Notes: generated from the letters alone by a model not told the origin. Shown: positions 1 through 7,843, counted from the first letter of the stretch. The stretch: 12,003 nt of DNA from Pseudomonadota bacterium (GCA_025351555.1 JANXVS010000380.1:1-12003), one strand, 5' to 3'. Program-made: numbers and translations.

Positions 1-265
1 CGACGATCTTCTGCGTGGCGATGCCGGCATGATCGGTGCCGCCCTGCCACAACGTGCGCCGACCGCGCATGCGCTGATAACGCGTCAGCGCATCCATGAT
101 CGTCATCTGGAACGCGTGGCCCATGTGCAAAGTACCTGTCACGTTCGGCGGCGGCAGCAGGATGCAATACGGATCACCGTTGCCGTGTGGCTGAAACGCG
201 CCGGATTTTTCCCAGAGCGAATACCACTTCGATTCGAGGAGTTTGGGGTCGAAACTTTTGTCCAT
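1..265 (-). CDS. valS: Valyl-tRNA synthetase, N-terminal part (runs off the left edge)
   Basis: Class I aminoacyl-tRNA synthetase that charges tRNA-Val with valine in the cytoplasm. Only the first 88 codons are present; the gene continues beyond position 1. The reverse strand reads [20 protein letters not shown] at the N-terminus, typical of ValRS. It is followed by the nucleotide-binding segment [15 protein letters not shown] at about residues 38-52, which contains the class I HIGH signature as HMGH, and by the [10 protein letters not shown] segment near residue 80. The ATG at 265-263 fits the family start. A weak Shine-Dalgarno AGG lies 5 bases upstream. In many proteobacteria valS follows holC directly; here a plus-strand gene lies between them, so valS is expected to be transcribed from its own promoter. 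The family call is certain; the exact start is very likely. Confidence 0.97.
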   Translation of the reverse strand, partial: MDKSFDPKLLESKWYSLWEKSGAFQPHGNGDPYCILLPPPNVTGTLHMGHAFQMTIMDALTRYQRMRGRRTLWQGGTDHAGIATQKIV

Positions 266-315
266 GCGTGCCTGGGCCCGCGTGACGCCGGGCTTGATCG
301 AGAAGGGGATAAGCG

Positions 316-344
316 ATTGTACCGGCGCGGCGCGCATCGCCCAA
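316..344 (-). promoter_or_regulatory. Candidate sigma-70 promoter for valS
   Basis: On the minus strand TTGGGC (344-339) is followed after 17 bases by TACAAT (321-316), which matches the -10 consensus at 5 of 6 positions. Transcription would start near 309, giving a leader of about 44 bases before the valS ATG. The -35 box is weak (first three bases match). The location in the divergent gap between valS and the TPR gene supports the call. It is a sequence match only. Confidence 0.55.
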
Positions 345-397
345 GCGTTTCGGGTAGCATGCTTGAGTCCGGAGTGCGGGCCATAGGGGTAGGGCGA

Positions 398-2500
398 GTG
401 GTGCCTGAAGGCGGTTTCCTGCATGAACTGCGGCGCCGGCATGTAGTCCGCGTAGCGATCGCCTATGCCATCGCTGGCTGGGCGCTGCTGCAGCTTGCGT
501 CGATCGTTTTTCCAGCCTTCGGCGCGCCGGACTGGGTGCTCAAAGCCGTCATCGCTCTTATCGCGATCGGTTTTCCGATCGCGCTGGTTCTCGCGTGGGC
601 GTTTGAGATGACGCCCGAAGGCGTACGCCGCACCGAGCCTGCGCATTCGCCGGAGGCGCATCCACCAGAACAGCGGCGGCAGGTTGGACGCAAGCTGGAC
701 TTCGCGATCATCGGGGTGTTGGCGCTGGCGGTTGGCGCTCTTCTGTGGCGCCAAACCGCACAGCGCACGGCATCGCCAGCGGCGCCAGCAGCGATAAGCA
801 CCGCCGCGTCGACGAAATCCGTCGCCGTGCTGCCGTTTGAAAACCTCAGCGCGGACAAGGAAAACGAGTACTTCGCCAGCGGCATGCAGGACGAAATTCT
901 GACGCGGCTTGCGAACATTCGTGACCTGAAGGTGATCTCGCGCACGTCAACACAGAAATATGCGAGCCGTCCCGAAAATCTCAAAGTGGTGGCCGCCGAA
1001 CTCGGCGTGGCTACCCTGCTAGAAGGCAGCGTGCAGCGGGCTGGCGATGCCGTGCACATCAACTTGCAGCTGATCAACGCGCACGACGACAACCACTTGT
1101 GGGCGGAAAGTTACGATCGCCAGATCAAGGACATCTTCGGCGTCGAACGCGATGTCGCGACCAAGGTGGCCGACGCGCTGAAAGCGACGTTGTTGCCGGC
1201 AGAAGCCGCGCAGGTTGCCAGCGTGCCGACGCAGAACGCGGAAGCCTACGATCTATATCTGCGCGCACTCGCATTCTCCAATCGCGCCAACGATCAATAC
1301 GGATTGACCAAGGTGGTGATGCCGCAGGCCATCGACTTGTTGCAGCAGGCGTTGGCCAAGGATCCGAAATTCGCACTGGCTGCGGCGCTGCTGGGCCGAG
1401 CGCATATGTACGTGTTCTTCTTCAGTCCGGACCGCACCGATGCTCGCCTTTCGGCAGCAAAAGCAGCCGCTGATCAAGCGCTGGCGCTGCAGCCAGATCT
1501 TGGCCAAGCGCATTTTGCGCTGGCGTTCTACTGGTATTGGGGTTTTCGCGACTATGCGCGAGCGCAACAAGAGCTGGAGCTTGCGAGCAAAGCCTTGCCG
1601 CGCAACGCCGACATCGAAGGCATCGTAGCCGCTGTCGCGCGCCGGCAGGGTAAATGGGAGGAAACGCTCGAAGGATTGCGCCAGGCGCAGGCGTTCGATC
1701 CGCGCAATTCCAGCCCCGCATTCGAATTCGGCCAAACCTACGCCACGCTGCGCCGCTATGCGGAAGCCGATCAGGCTTACGCACACGCGGCGGAACTCTC
1801 CGCTGATCCGGCGCTCTCGCAGATCCGACGAGCACAAAACATAGCCGTCTGGAAAGGCGATCTGGCACCACTGCGCGCTACGCTGGCGGCGCTGTCGCCG
1901 ACCAGCGACGCGTACCGTACCAGCCACCCGGCGTTTTTCGACCTTGCCTGGTGGTCACGCGATTACGCGGCCGCGGCGAAGGTCGCCGAGGCCGCTGGTA
2001 AGGACATGTGGACGGCTTCCCGGGGCAACTCCGTCTTGCCGGCGCGGTTGCGCCTGGCCTGGGCGTATGCGGCGATGGGCGACGCAGCGAAAGCCAAGGC
2101 GCTGTATGCGGACATCCGCGCGGAATACCAAGCCGCCGTGCGCGAACGGCCGGGCGATTGGGACCGGCATATGGCGCTCGGCCTTGCCGCCGCCGGCCTC
2201 GGAGAAAAGGATGAGGCAATCGGTGAAGGGCGGCGCGCTACCGAATTATTGCCGATCAGCCGCGATGCTTTCGCCGGACCCGAATTCGTGCTCTATCTTG
2301 CGGAAATTTATGTGCGCGTCGGCGAGCACGATCAGGCCATTGCGTTGCTGCAACAACTGATGGCAATTCCGGCGGGCCTGGCCATGTCGCCGGCTTTGCT
2401 GCGGCTGGATCCGGTCTGGGACCCACTGCGCGGCGATGCGCGGTTTCAGAAACTGGCGAACGAGGACGAACCGGCCGGCGTTGCAACGACAAAGCCCTGA
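398..2500 (+). CDS. Membrane-anchored TolB/FlgO-like domain and TPR repeat protein
   Basis: A 700-residue protein of unknown precise function. After an N-terminal [16 protein letters not shown] segment come three hydrophobic helices (about residues 17-39, 46-69 and 102-117). Residues about 140-266 start [20 protein letters not shown] and contain [11 protein letters not shown] and [14 protein letters not shown]; this is the TolB N-terminal/FlgO-like fold often found in adenylate-cyclase-like and CadC-like regulators. The rest is alanine-rich helical TPR repeats. No HTH or cyclase catalytic domain is visible, so a role as scaffold or envelope-linked sensor is inference. I chose GTG at 398 because AGGGG (385-389) sits 8 bases upstream and the protein then begins just before the family-typical N-terminus; GTG at 401 is the alternative. 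The open frame extends back to position 29, but that part overlaps valS and resembles nothing. It ends 5 bp from the convergent holC stop. It splits holC from valS. Confidence 0.88.
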   Translation: MVPEGGFLHELRRRHVVRVAIAYAIAGWALLQLASIVFPAFGAPDWVLKAVIALIAIGFPIALVLAWAFEMTPEGVRRTEPAHSPEAHPPEQRRQVGRKLDFAIIGVLALAVGALLWRQTAQRTASPAAPAAISTAASTKSVAVLPFENLSADKENEYFASGMQDEILTRLANIRDLKVISRTSTQKYASRPENLKVVAAELGVATLLEGSVQRAGDAVHINLQLINAHDDNHLWAESYDRQIKDIFGVERDVATKVADALKATLLPAEAAQVASVPTQNAEAYDLYLRALAFSNRANDQYGLTKVVMPQAIDLLQQALAKDPKFALAAALLGRAHMYVFFFSPDRTDARLSAAKAAADQALALQPDLGQAHFALAFYWYWGFRDYARAQQELELASKALPRNADIEGIVAAVARRQGKWEETLEGLRQAQAFDPRNSSPAFEFGQTYATLRRYAEADQAYAHAAELSADPALSQIRRAQNIAVWKGDLAPLRATLAALSPTSDAYRTSHPAFFDLAWWSRDYAAAAKVAEAAGKDMWTASRGNSVLPARLRLAWAYAAMGDAAKAKALYADIRAEYQAAVRERPGDWDRHMALGLAAAGLGEKDEAIGEGRRATELLPISRDAFAGPEFVLYLAEIYVRVGEHDQAIALLQQLMAIPAGLAMSPALLRLDPVWDPLRGDARFQKLANEDEPAGVATTKP

Positions 2501-2505
2501 CACGC

Positions 2506-2928
2506 TTACATGTCGTGTTTGGCAACCACGAACCCGGCGTGCTGATAGGTTTTCCAGCGTGCGCGCGAACCCGCTCGTTCGCCATCATCCGCCGGAACTA
2601 CTTCCAGCACGCGCTCAAACAATCCCGGCGCCGGCTCGTCACGCAGATTGATCACCAGCGCACGATCCGCAGTATGCGTCTCGGGCGCGACAATCAGCAC
2701 GGGCGTGATCGCATCGTCGTCGTCACCGGCGATCTGATGCGGGATGAATGCGGCTTCGTCGAACTCCCACAATTGCTCATCGAGCTGCTCGGCCTGCTCG
2801 AACGAACGCGTCAGGATCAGCGTCGATTGACCGTTGTCGAACGCTTTCTTCGCCAGCTCGCAGACCAGCAACAGGGGATCGTCGCGGAAGCGCGGTTTGT
2901 CGATCAGGTAGAAGTCGGCGCGGGGCAT
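2506..2928 (-). CDS. holC: DNA polymerase III subunit chi
   Basis: Chi subunit of the clamp-loader assembly of the DNA polymerase III holoenzyme; in the known family it binds psi and contacts single-stranded-DNA-binding protein. The 140-residue product is normal in length. It begins MPRADFYLIDKPRF and carries the family hallmarks CELAKKAFDNGQSTLILT and LDEQLWEFDEAAFIPHQIAG at about residues 23-70. The ATG at 2928-2926 overlaps the higA stop by one base (TGATG). I see no purine-rich Shine-Dalgarno in front of it: the 14 bases upstream read CTCGACGCCGCTTG. Translation therefore probably depends on ribosomes finishing higA. The usual upstream partner pepA lies 615 bp away, across higBA. An in-frame upstream ATG within higA (2991) was not used because the added residues have no chi similarity. 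Confidence 0.95.
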   Translation of the reverse strand: MPRADFYLIDKPRFRDDPLLLVCELAKKAFDNGQSTLILTRSFEQAEQLDEQLWEFDEAAFIPHQIAGDDDDAITPVLIVAPETHTADRALVINLRDEPAPGLFERVLEVVPADDGERAGSRARWKTYQHAGFVVAKHDM

Positions 2929-3221
2929 CAAGCGGCGTCGAGATGGAGTCTTGCGACATTGCGCAAATTCACATTCCGCTTCGCTTGCCACAAATCGTAG
3001 TTGTGCTGCATGGCGAGCCAGCTTTCCGGTGAACGGCCCAGCGTCTTGGACAGGCGCAGCGCCATTTCCGGGCTGACACCGCTGCTGCCCTTGAGAATGC
3101 GATTGAGCGTCGAGGCCGCGACGTCCAGCTTTTCCGCGAGCTCTCGGCCACTGACATCATGCGGCACAAGATAAACCTCGGTGATGAATTCGCCCGGATG
3201 CGGTGGATTGTGCATGCTCAT
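2928..3221 (-). CDS. higA: HigA-family antitoxin
   Basis: Antitoxin of a type II toxin-antitoxin pair, expected to neutralise HigB by binding and to repress the operon. The 97-residue product has the HigA-family opening HNPPHPGEFITEVYL (residues 4-18). An Xre-type helix-turn-helix follows at about residues 24-47 (SGRELAEKLDVAASTLNRIL), then SPEMALRLSKTLGRSPESWL. The ATG at 3221 overlaps the higB stop by one base (TGATG), and GAGGA inside higB (3235-3231) lies 9 bases upstream, a good ribosome binding site. Its own stop overlaps the holC start, also by one base. The toxin-first order is typical of hig systems. A second ATG two codons downstream (3215) is a less likely start. It looks intact. 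Confidence 0.95.
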   Translation of the reverse strand: MSMHNPPHPGEFITEVYLVPHDVSGRELAEKLDVAASTLNRILKGSSGVSPEMALRLSKTLGRSPESWLAMQHNYDLWQAKRNVNLRNVARLHLDAA

Positions 3222-3499
3222 CAGTGATAATCCTCGTAGCCTAGAACGTGGGCGTGGCCGTCCTTAAATGCGAATGTCACGCGCCAGTTGCCGTTGACCC
3301 ACACCGACCAACGGCCGCGTTCGCTGCCCTTGAGCGGATGCAGGCGCAAGCCGGGAATCTGCATGTCGGCAATCGTGAGCGCAGTATCGAGTGCGGTCAG
3401 AATCATGCGCAAGCGTTTCGCATGCGCGGGCTGAATTCCCGCCGTACCGCCAGAATCGAAAAACTTGCGCAGTCCCTTGTGCCGGAACGACTGAATCAT
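3221..3499 (-). CDS. higB: HigB-family ribosome-dependent mRNA endonuclease toxin
   Basis: RelE-superfamily toxin that cleaves mRNA on the ribosome. The 92-residue product is full length for HigB: MIQSFRHKGLRKFFDSGGTA at the N-terminus, LHPLKGSERGRWSVWVNGNW at about 53-72, and the C-terminus GYEDYH. The residues I recall as active-site residues in Proteus vulgaris HigB (Lys57, Asp90, Tyr91, His92) are all present at the same numbers, so the toxin appears functional rather than decayed. The gene lies 43 bp after pepA and overlaps higA by one base. A consensus-like -10 box ends only 5 bases before the ATG, so the message may have almost no 5' leader. No Shine-Dalgarno is visible. Annotators sometimes label such proteins killer-suppression or plasmid maintenance toxins. 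Confidence 0.95.
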   Translation of the reverse strand: MIQSFRHKGLRKFFDSGGTAGIQPAHAKRLRMILTALDTALTIADMQIPGLRLHPLKGSERGRWSVWVNGNWRVTFAFKDGHAHVLGYEDYH

Positions 3500-3504
3500 G
3501 CGTT

Positions 3505-3533
3505 ATTGTAGCGCGTTGCGCGTCACGCAACAA
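3505..3533 (-). promoter_or_regulatory. Candidate higBA(-holC) promoter
   Basis: On the minus strand TTGTTG (3533-3528), 17 bases, then TACAAT (3510-3505). Five of six -10 positions and three of six -35 positions match sigma-70, at ideal spacing. The predicted start is at or within the first two bases of the higB ATG (3499), so the transcript would be leaderless. The promoter lies wholly in the pepA-higB gap and would make higBA, and through it holC, independent of pepA transcription. Confidence 0.6.
3515..3531. promoter_or_regulatory. Palindrome inside the higB promoter, candidate HigA operator
   Basis: GTTGCG, five bases, CGCAAC: a perfect 6-bp inverted repeat lying between the candidate -35 and -10 boxes. 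HigA-type antitoxins repress by binding inverted repeats that cover their promoter, so position and symmetry fit an operator. It is not followed by a T-run in either direction, so a terminator for pepA is less likely. Confidence 0.5.
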
Positions 3534-3542
3534 GCGTTGGCT

Positions 3543-5027
3543 TCAGCCCGCGCGATCCAGTAAATACTGCACCAGCATCGGTACCGGCCGGCCGGTCGCG
3601 GAACCCTTGCGGCCTTCTTCCCATGCGGTGCCGGCGATATCCAGATGCGCCCAGCGATAACCTTCTGTGAAGCGCGCAAGAAAGCAGCCGGCGGTGATCG
3701 CGCCGGCGTATTTGCCGCCGATGTTCGCGATGTCGGCGTAGCCGGTGTCGAGCTGGCTCTGGTAGTCGTCCCACAGCGGCAGGCGCCAGGCGCGGTCGAG
3801 CGAGTTTTCACCGGCAGCGAGCAGTTCATTGGCGAGCGCATCGTCCTTACTCATGAGGCCGGTCGCATGCTTGCCGAGTGCGACCACACAGGCGCCGGTC
3901 AGCGTCGCCGCGTCGATTATCACCTGCGGATTATACTTTTGCACAAAGGTCAAGGCGTCGCAAAGTATCAATCTGCCTTCGGCGTCGGTATTGAGCACCT
4001 CGACAGTCTGGCCGGACATGGTGGTGACCACGTCGCTCGGGCGCTGCGCCTTGCCACCGGGCATGTTCTCCACTGCCGGCACGACGCAGACAAGGTTAAG
4101 CTTGAGTTGCAGCTTCACTGCAGCGAGGAATGCGCCAAGCATGCCGGCGCCGCCGCACATGTCGAATTTCATTTCCTCCATGCCGGCACTGGGCTTGATC
4201 GAGATGCCGCCAGTATCGAAGGTGATGCCCTTGCCGACGAAGGCGTAGGGCTTGTCGTTCTCGCCTGCGCCGCGCCATTGCAGGACGATGAGCTGGGGCG
4301 GAAACGCTGAGCCTTGCGACACGCCGAGCAGGGCGCCCATGCCGAGCTTGCGCATGTCGGCTTCTTCCAGGATTTCGCAGCTTACGCCGGGGTGATCCTT
4401 CGCGATTTTCTGCGCCTGTTCGGCGATGTACGCCGGATTGCAGATGTTTGGCGGCAGATTGCCGAGTTCACGCGCGAAACGCACGCCGTCAGCGATCGCT
4501 GCTGCCTGGCTCAGGGCGCCGTTGGCGGTCTCCGCGGCGGCGAATGCGAGCGCTGCGAATTCGGGTGATTTGGATTTCTCGCGTGGTTTGAACGTCGCTG
4601 TATACTTGTAAGCTTGTGCATCCGCAGACAATGCGGCGCTGCGCACTTTCCATGCGCCGTCACGGCCTGGCACGTCGACTTCGGTCAGATAAGTCGTTGC
4701 GCTTTCCAGCGGCAGGCCTTTGAGCGCGCGTGCCATTTCGGTGCAGGCACGCTGGAAACGCGCGGCGTCGAACTTCTTCTGTTCGCCCAGACCGACCACG
4801 AGCACGCGCGGTGCGGCGACGTTCGGCAACGCGAACAGCAAATGGGTTGTTCCGGGTTTGCCGCTGATGTCGCCGGTTTCGATCAGACGCTTGATCGCGC
4901 CGCCGGATTTTTCGTCGATGCGCGCGGCCGCACTGCTGAGCATGCGTTCCTCGAACACGCCGACGACGATGCACGGCGCAGTGTTGGTTTCGGGTGACTG
5001 CTGGCTCAAGCTGAATTGAAGGGTCAT
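3543..5027 (-). CDS. pepA: Leucyl aminopeptidase (M17 family, PepA)
   Basis: Two-metal cytoplasmic aminopeptidase that removes N-terminal residues, leucine among them, from peptides. In some enterobacteria it also binds DNA at the carAB promoter and at cer sites as an Xer accessory factor. The 494-residue product has normal length. Expected metal ligands are present: Lys266 and Asp271 in VGKGITFDTGGIS, Asp289 in MKFDMCGG, and Asp348 and Glu350 in the M17 signature NTDAEGRL (346-353). Catalytic Lys278 and Arg352 are also present. The start MTLQFSLSQQ (ATG 5027-5025) is family-like, with a weak GGA upstream. The same frame stays open to about 6002 across lptF, but that stretch is noise from GC-rich codon use. 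It is transcribed away from lptF and ends 43 bp before higB. xerD being also in the window is of interest because PepA assists Xer recombination in E. coli; a link here is inference. Confidence 0.97.
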   Translation of the reverse strand: MTLQFSLSQQSPETNTAPCIVVGVFEERMLSSAAARIDEKSGGAIKRLIETGDISGKPGTTHLLFALPNVAAPRVLVVGLGEQKKFDAARFQRACTEMARALKGLPLESATTYLTEVDVPGRDGAWKVRSAALSADAQAYKYTATFKPREKSKSPEFAALAFAAAETANGALSQAAAIADGVRFARELGNLPPNICNPAYIAEQAQKIAKDHPGVSCEILEEADMRKLGMGALLGVSQGSAFPPQLIVLQWRGAGENDKPYAFVGKGITFDTGGISIKPSAGMEEMKFDMCGGAGMLGAFLAAVKLQLKLNLVCVVPAVENMPGGKAQRPSDVVTTMSGQTVEVLNTDAEGRLILCDALTFVQKYNPQVIIDAATLTGACVVALGKHATGLMSKDDALANELLAAGENSLDRAWRLPLWDDYQSQLDTGYADIANIGGKYAGAITAGCFLARFTEGYRWAHLDIAGTAWEEGRKGSATGRPVPMLVQYLLDRAG

Positions 5028-5174
5028 CGGGATTTTCCGGAGCGAAGAAAAAAGGTTGCGGCGGCGACGCAAGCAGGTCATCCCCGCTACACTTGTGCGT
5101 CCGCGCTTAAGACAGTTTGAACCCGGTTTGGGCTCAAATCGTGAATTGCGAAGTTTACTGGATTGCAGAACCTG
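5028..5174. promoter_or_regulatory. Divergent pepA / lptF intergenic region with an imperfect palindrome
   Basis: This 147-bp gap must hold the start signals of pepA (leftward) and lptF (rightward). The clearest structure is an imperfect inverted repeat at 5116-5138: TTTGA-A-CCC, GGTTT, GGG-C-TCAAA, symmetric except for one A/C pair. I could not assign a convincing -35/-10 pair for either gene. TTTACT (5154-5159) is a weak -10-like string for lptF. Confidence 0.4.
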
Positions 5175-6305
5175 ATGCTGCGTATCGTTGACCGCTATCT
5201 CGCGCGTGAGCTGCTGGTGAGCTTTCTCGCGGCTACCTTGATCCTGCTGCTGGTGACTGTGGGTGGGACGGTGGCGGACCTGTTGCAGAAGATCGCGCGC
5301 GGGCGCATTCCTGCTGATCTGCTGCTGGCCCTGATCGGCCTGCGCATAGTCGATGCCCTCACAGTGCTGGCGCCGCTGGCTGTGTTTCTGGGTGTGCAGA
5401 TTGCCTACGGCCGGCTCTACCGCGAAAGCGAGATGGCGGTGTTTTCCGCGTCTGGCCTGGCGATGACGGGCCTGCTGCGGCCGCTGATGTTGCTGGCGTT
5501 GCCGCTGGCATTCGTGATGGCGCTGATCTCGTTCTGGCTGGCGCCGGCCGCAGTGCGCCAGTCGCAGACCCTGCTGCAGGAAGCCAGCCGCTCGCTGATC
5601 GTGGCGGGGCTGGAGCCGGGGCGCTTCGTCGAGCTGCCGAACAACGACGGCGTGATGTACGTCGACTCGATGAACGCCGATGGCACGCAATTCAAGAAAA
5701 TGTTCGTCGCCAGCGAACGCACGAATACGGACGATGGCACGACCAGGCTCAACGTCATCACGGCGGCCGCTGGCGAACTGTTTCACGATGCCGACGGCAG
5801 CGGGCGCTATCTTGGTCTCAACGACGGCTTCCGCGTTGAAGGCGTGATTGGCCACGACAACTACCGTCTGATGCGCTACCAGCGCAACGATATCAAGCTG
5901 CAGGACAGCGAGAGCGACAACAATGCCGATTCGGTCAAACGCAGCGCGCCGACTTCGGTGCTCATGACCAGTCAGGACTCGGTGCAGCGCGCCGAACTGC
6001 AATGGCGCCTCGCCGCGCCGATTTCGACGCTCGTGTTGATCCTGCTGGCACTGCCGTTGGCGAAATCCAGTCCGCGTGAGCCGCGCTATGCGCGCCTGCT
6101 CATCGCGATGCTGGCGTGGATGATCTACAACAGTTGCGTGACCCTCGGGCGTGCATGGATCAGCCAGGGTCGGATGAGTCCGCTGCTCGGCTTCTGGTGG
6201 GTGCAGATTCCGACGGCACTGATCGCACTCTTGTTGCTGTGGCGCAGCCAGCAGTTGCCCAAGCCGCGACCGCCGACGGCGCGCGTGTTGGCAGGAATGC
6301 GATGA
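5175..6305 (+). CDS. lptF: LPS export ABC transporter permease LptF
   Basis: Inner-membrane permease that, with LptG and the LptB ATPase, extracts lipopolysaccharide from the inner membrane and passes it to the LptC-LptA bridge. The 376-residue product has the family layout: RYLARELLVSF at the N-terminus, helices at about 12-33, 50-74 and 101-124, a large periplasmic beta-jellyroll domain (about 125-278), then helices at about 281-297, 305-325 and 336-356. GRLYRESEMAVFSASGL (79-95) is the conserved cytoplasmic coupling-helix region. ATG at 5175 was chosen because it places RYLARE at the family-typical distance. A TTG at 5163 adds four residues, and neither start has a strong Shine-Dalgarno. 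Its stop overlaps the lptG start (ATGA, 6302-6305), which indicates translational coupling. Confidence 0.95.
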   Translation: MLRIVDRYLARELLVSFLAATLILLLVTVGGTVADLLQKIARGRIPADLLLALIGLRIVDALTVLAPLAVFLGVQIAYGRLYRESEMAVFSASGLAMTGLLRPLMLLALPLAFVMALISFWLAPAAVRQSQTLLQEASRSLIVAGLEPGRFVELPNNDGVMYVDSMNADGTQFKKMFVASERTNTDDGTTRLNVITAAAGELFHDADGSGRYLGLNDGFRVEGVIGHDNYRLMRYQRNDIKLQDSESDNNADSVKRSAPTSVLMTSQDSVQRAELQWRLAAPISTLVLILLALPLAKSSPREPRYARLLIAMLAWMIYNSCVTLGRAWISQGRMSPLLGFWWVQIPTALIALLLLWRSQQLPKPRPPTARVLAGMR

Positions 6306-7396
6306 TGCTTTTCAAGAAAGTCGACAAGCTCGTCGCTCTCTCGGTGCTCGGCTCGGTGCTGCTGGCCTGGGGTTTTCTGGTCGGCCTGGATGCGCTCAAC
6401 GCGTTCATCAGTGAGGTGAACGATGTCGGCACCGGCCAGTACACCTTGAGCAAGGCGGTGGTCTATGTCTTGCTGACCGTGCCGCGCCGTAGCTATCAGT
6501 TTTTCGGCTACTCGGCCCTGATCGGCGGTCTGCTTGGCATGGGTACGCTGGCGACCAGCGGCGAACTGACCGCGTTGCGCGCCGCGGGTTTGTCCAAATT
6601 GCGCATTTGTCTGTCGGTGATTTTCGCGCTCACGGCGCTCACCGCCCTGGTGATGCTGCTGGGCGAGACCATCGGCCCGCGCGGCGAGCAGAAGGCCGAG
6701 GCGCTGGCGATGACGGCCAAGGCCAAGGACGTCACCATTGGCAAGGGCGGCAGCCTGTGGGCGCGTGACGGGGCGAATGTGATCAACGCCAAGCACGGGC
6801 GCACGCGCGCGACGAAGAATGGCCCAAGCGTCGAATTGCAGGACGTGCGCGTGTTCGAGTTCACCGCGCAGGGTCAGCTTGGCGCGCTGTCGCTGGCAAA
6901 GACCGCTACACACAGCGGTGGCGAATGGAGCTTGCACGACGTGCGCCGCACCGAATTTTCCGGCGGTGCAGCGGCCAGTACCACGCAGGCGCAGACGCAA
7001 TGGAAATCCGCGCTCGACCCGAAGGTGCTGGCGGTGTCGATGATTCACCCGGAATATCTCTCCGCCAGCGACCTGTCGCGCAATATCGACTACATGCAGC
7101 GCAACCGGCAGGACGCGTCGAGCTACCAGATCGCCTATTGGGGCCGCATCTTCTATCCGCTGAACGTGCTCGTGCTCGCGTTCTGCGCCGTGCCGTTCGC
7201 ATTCGGCGCGCTGCGCACGGGCGGACTGGGCAAGCGCCTGTTCATCGGTATGGCGCTGGCGATCAGCTACTACTTCTTCCAGCACGCCGTGGTCAGCATG
7301 GGCGCGGTATACAATTTCAATCTGGCCTTGGCCAATGCGCTGCCGTCGTTGTTGCTGGCGGCGCTGGCTTTTGTATATTTCCGACGCTACGCCTGA
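6302..7396 (+). CDS. lptG: LPS export ABC transporter permease LptG
   Basis: Second permease of the LptB2FG lipopolysaccharide extractor. The 364-residue product has helices at about 11-30, 52-80 and 100-122, a periplasmic domain (about 123-280), and helices at about 283-303, 312-333 and 342-360. The segment SGELTALRAAGLSKLRI (86-102) is the conserved cytoplasmic region that couples to LptB; NVLVLAFCAVPFAFGALR and ISYYFFQHA are typical of LptG. ATG codons at 6302 and 6305 are adjacent. AGGA (6293-6296) is 5 bases from the first and 8 from the second, so 6305 may be the true start; both overlap the lptF stop. It is convergent with the RDD gene, with only 6 bp between the two stops and no visible terminator. 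Confidence 0.95.
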   Translation: MMLFKKVDKLVALSVLGSVLLAWGFLVGLDALNAFISEVNDVGTGQYTLSKAVVYVLLTVPRRSYQFFGYSALIGGLLGMGTLATSGELTALRAAGLSKLRICLSVIFALTALTALVMLLGETIGPRGEQKAEALAMTAKAKDVTIGKGGSLWARDGANVINAKHGRTRATKNGPSVELQDVRVFEFTAQGQLGALSLAKTATHSGGEWSLHDVRRTEFSGGAAASTTQAQTQWKSALDPKVLAVSMIHPEYLSASDLSRNIDYMQRNRQDASSYQIAYWGRIFYPLNVLVLAFCAVPFAFGALRTGGLGKRLFIGMALAISYYFFQHAVVSMGAVYNFNLALANALPSLLLAALAFVYFRRYA

Positions 7397-7402
7397 TACG
7401 AA

Positions 7403-7843
7403 CTAGCGCGACATTCGCAACACGCATGTGCCTGCGGCGCGGTCGTGCCAGCAGCGCCGCCTGGTATCAAGCAGCGCCCACCAGAATCCGGCACCCAGTG
7501 GCGCCAGTGAAACCAGGGCGACTGTGAAGCGCAGCAAGGCACGCGGCACATCGACAGGCGATCCATCGTCACGCACGACGCGCAGCCGCCACGCGCGCAT
7601 GCCGATGGTCTGGCCGCCGCGCGTCCACGACAGCACGAAGTAGGCGGCAGTGAGCGTCACCACCAACCCCTGCACCAGCAACTTGTGCGCGAGGCGGTGT
7701 GGATCGAGCGCGCCGCCAGAAACGAGCAGCGCCAGCAGGCTGGCGACGAACCACAATCCGAGCAATGGCAGTAGATCGTATATCGCGGCAATCAGGCGCA
7801 GCCGGAGCGGGGCAGGAATTGTCGCGACAGGGTGATCGTTCAT
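7403..7843 (-). CDS. RDD family small membrane protein
   Basis: A 146-residue integral membrane protein of the RDD family, whose molecular role is generally unknown (some members are proposed ion/proton antiporters). The family pattern is visible: Arg16 and Asp23 in RLIAAIYD around the start of the first helix (about 24-43), a second helix at about 58-75, then GGQTIGMRAWRLRVVRDDG (76-94), a third helix at about 107-127, and CWHDRAAGTCVL near the C-terminus, matching the usual HDRLAGT ending. The gene converges on lptG and diverges from xerD across 77 bp. It may be co-inherited with lptFG by position only; no functional link can be read from the sequence. Confidence 0.88.
   Translation of the reverse strand: MNDHPVATIPAPLRLRLIAAIYDLLPLLGLWFVASLLALLVSGGALDPHRLAHKLLVQGLVVTLTAAYFVLSWTRGGQTIGMRAWRLRVVRDDGSPVDVPRALLRFTVALVSLAPLGAGFWWALLDTRRRCWHDRAAGTCVLRMSR

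Noticed and set aside
29..397. An N-terminal extension of the TPR protein frame reaching back to position 29.
   Set aside because: It overlaps the certain valS coding sequence on the other strand, and the family start with a good ribosome binding site lies at 398.
5028..6002. The pepA reading frame stays open for about 325 codons upstream, antisense to lptF.
   Set aside because: The extension is rich in Arg, His and Gln repeats and matches no family. The family start of PepA at 5027 is clear, and lptF on the other strand explains the sequence.
6125..7285. A 386-codon open frame on the minus strand covering lptG.
   Set aside because: It is antisense to a well supported lptG, has low-complexity Arg/Gln/His composition and no recognisable domain. 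It is typical of GC-rich shadow frames.
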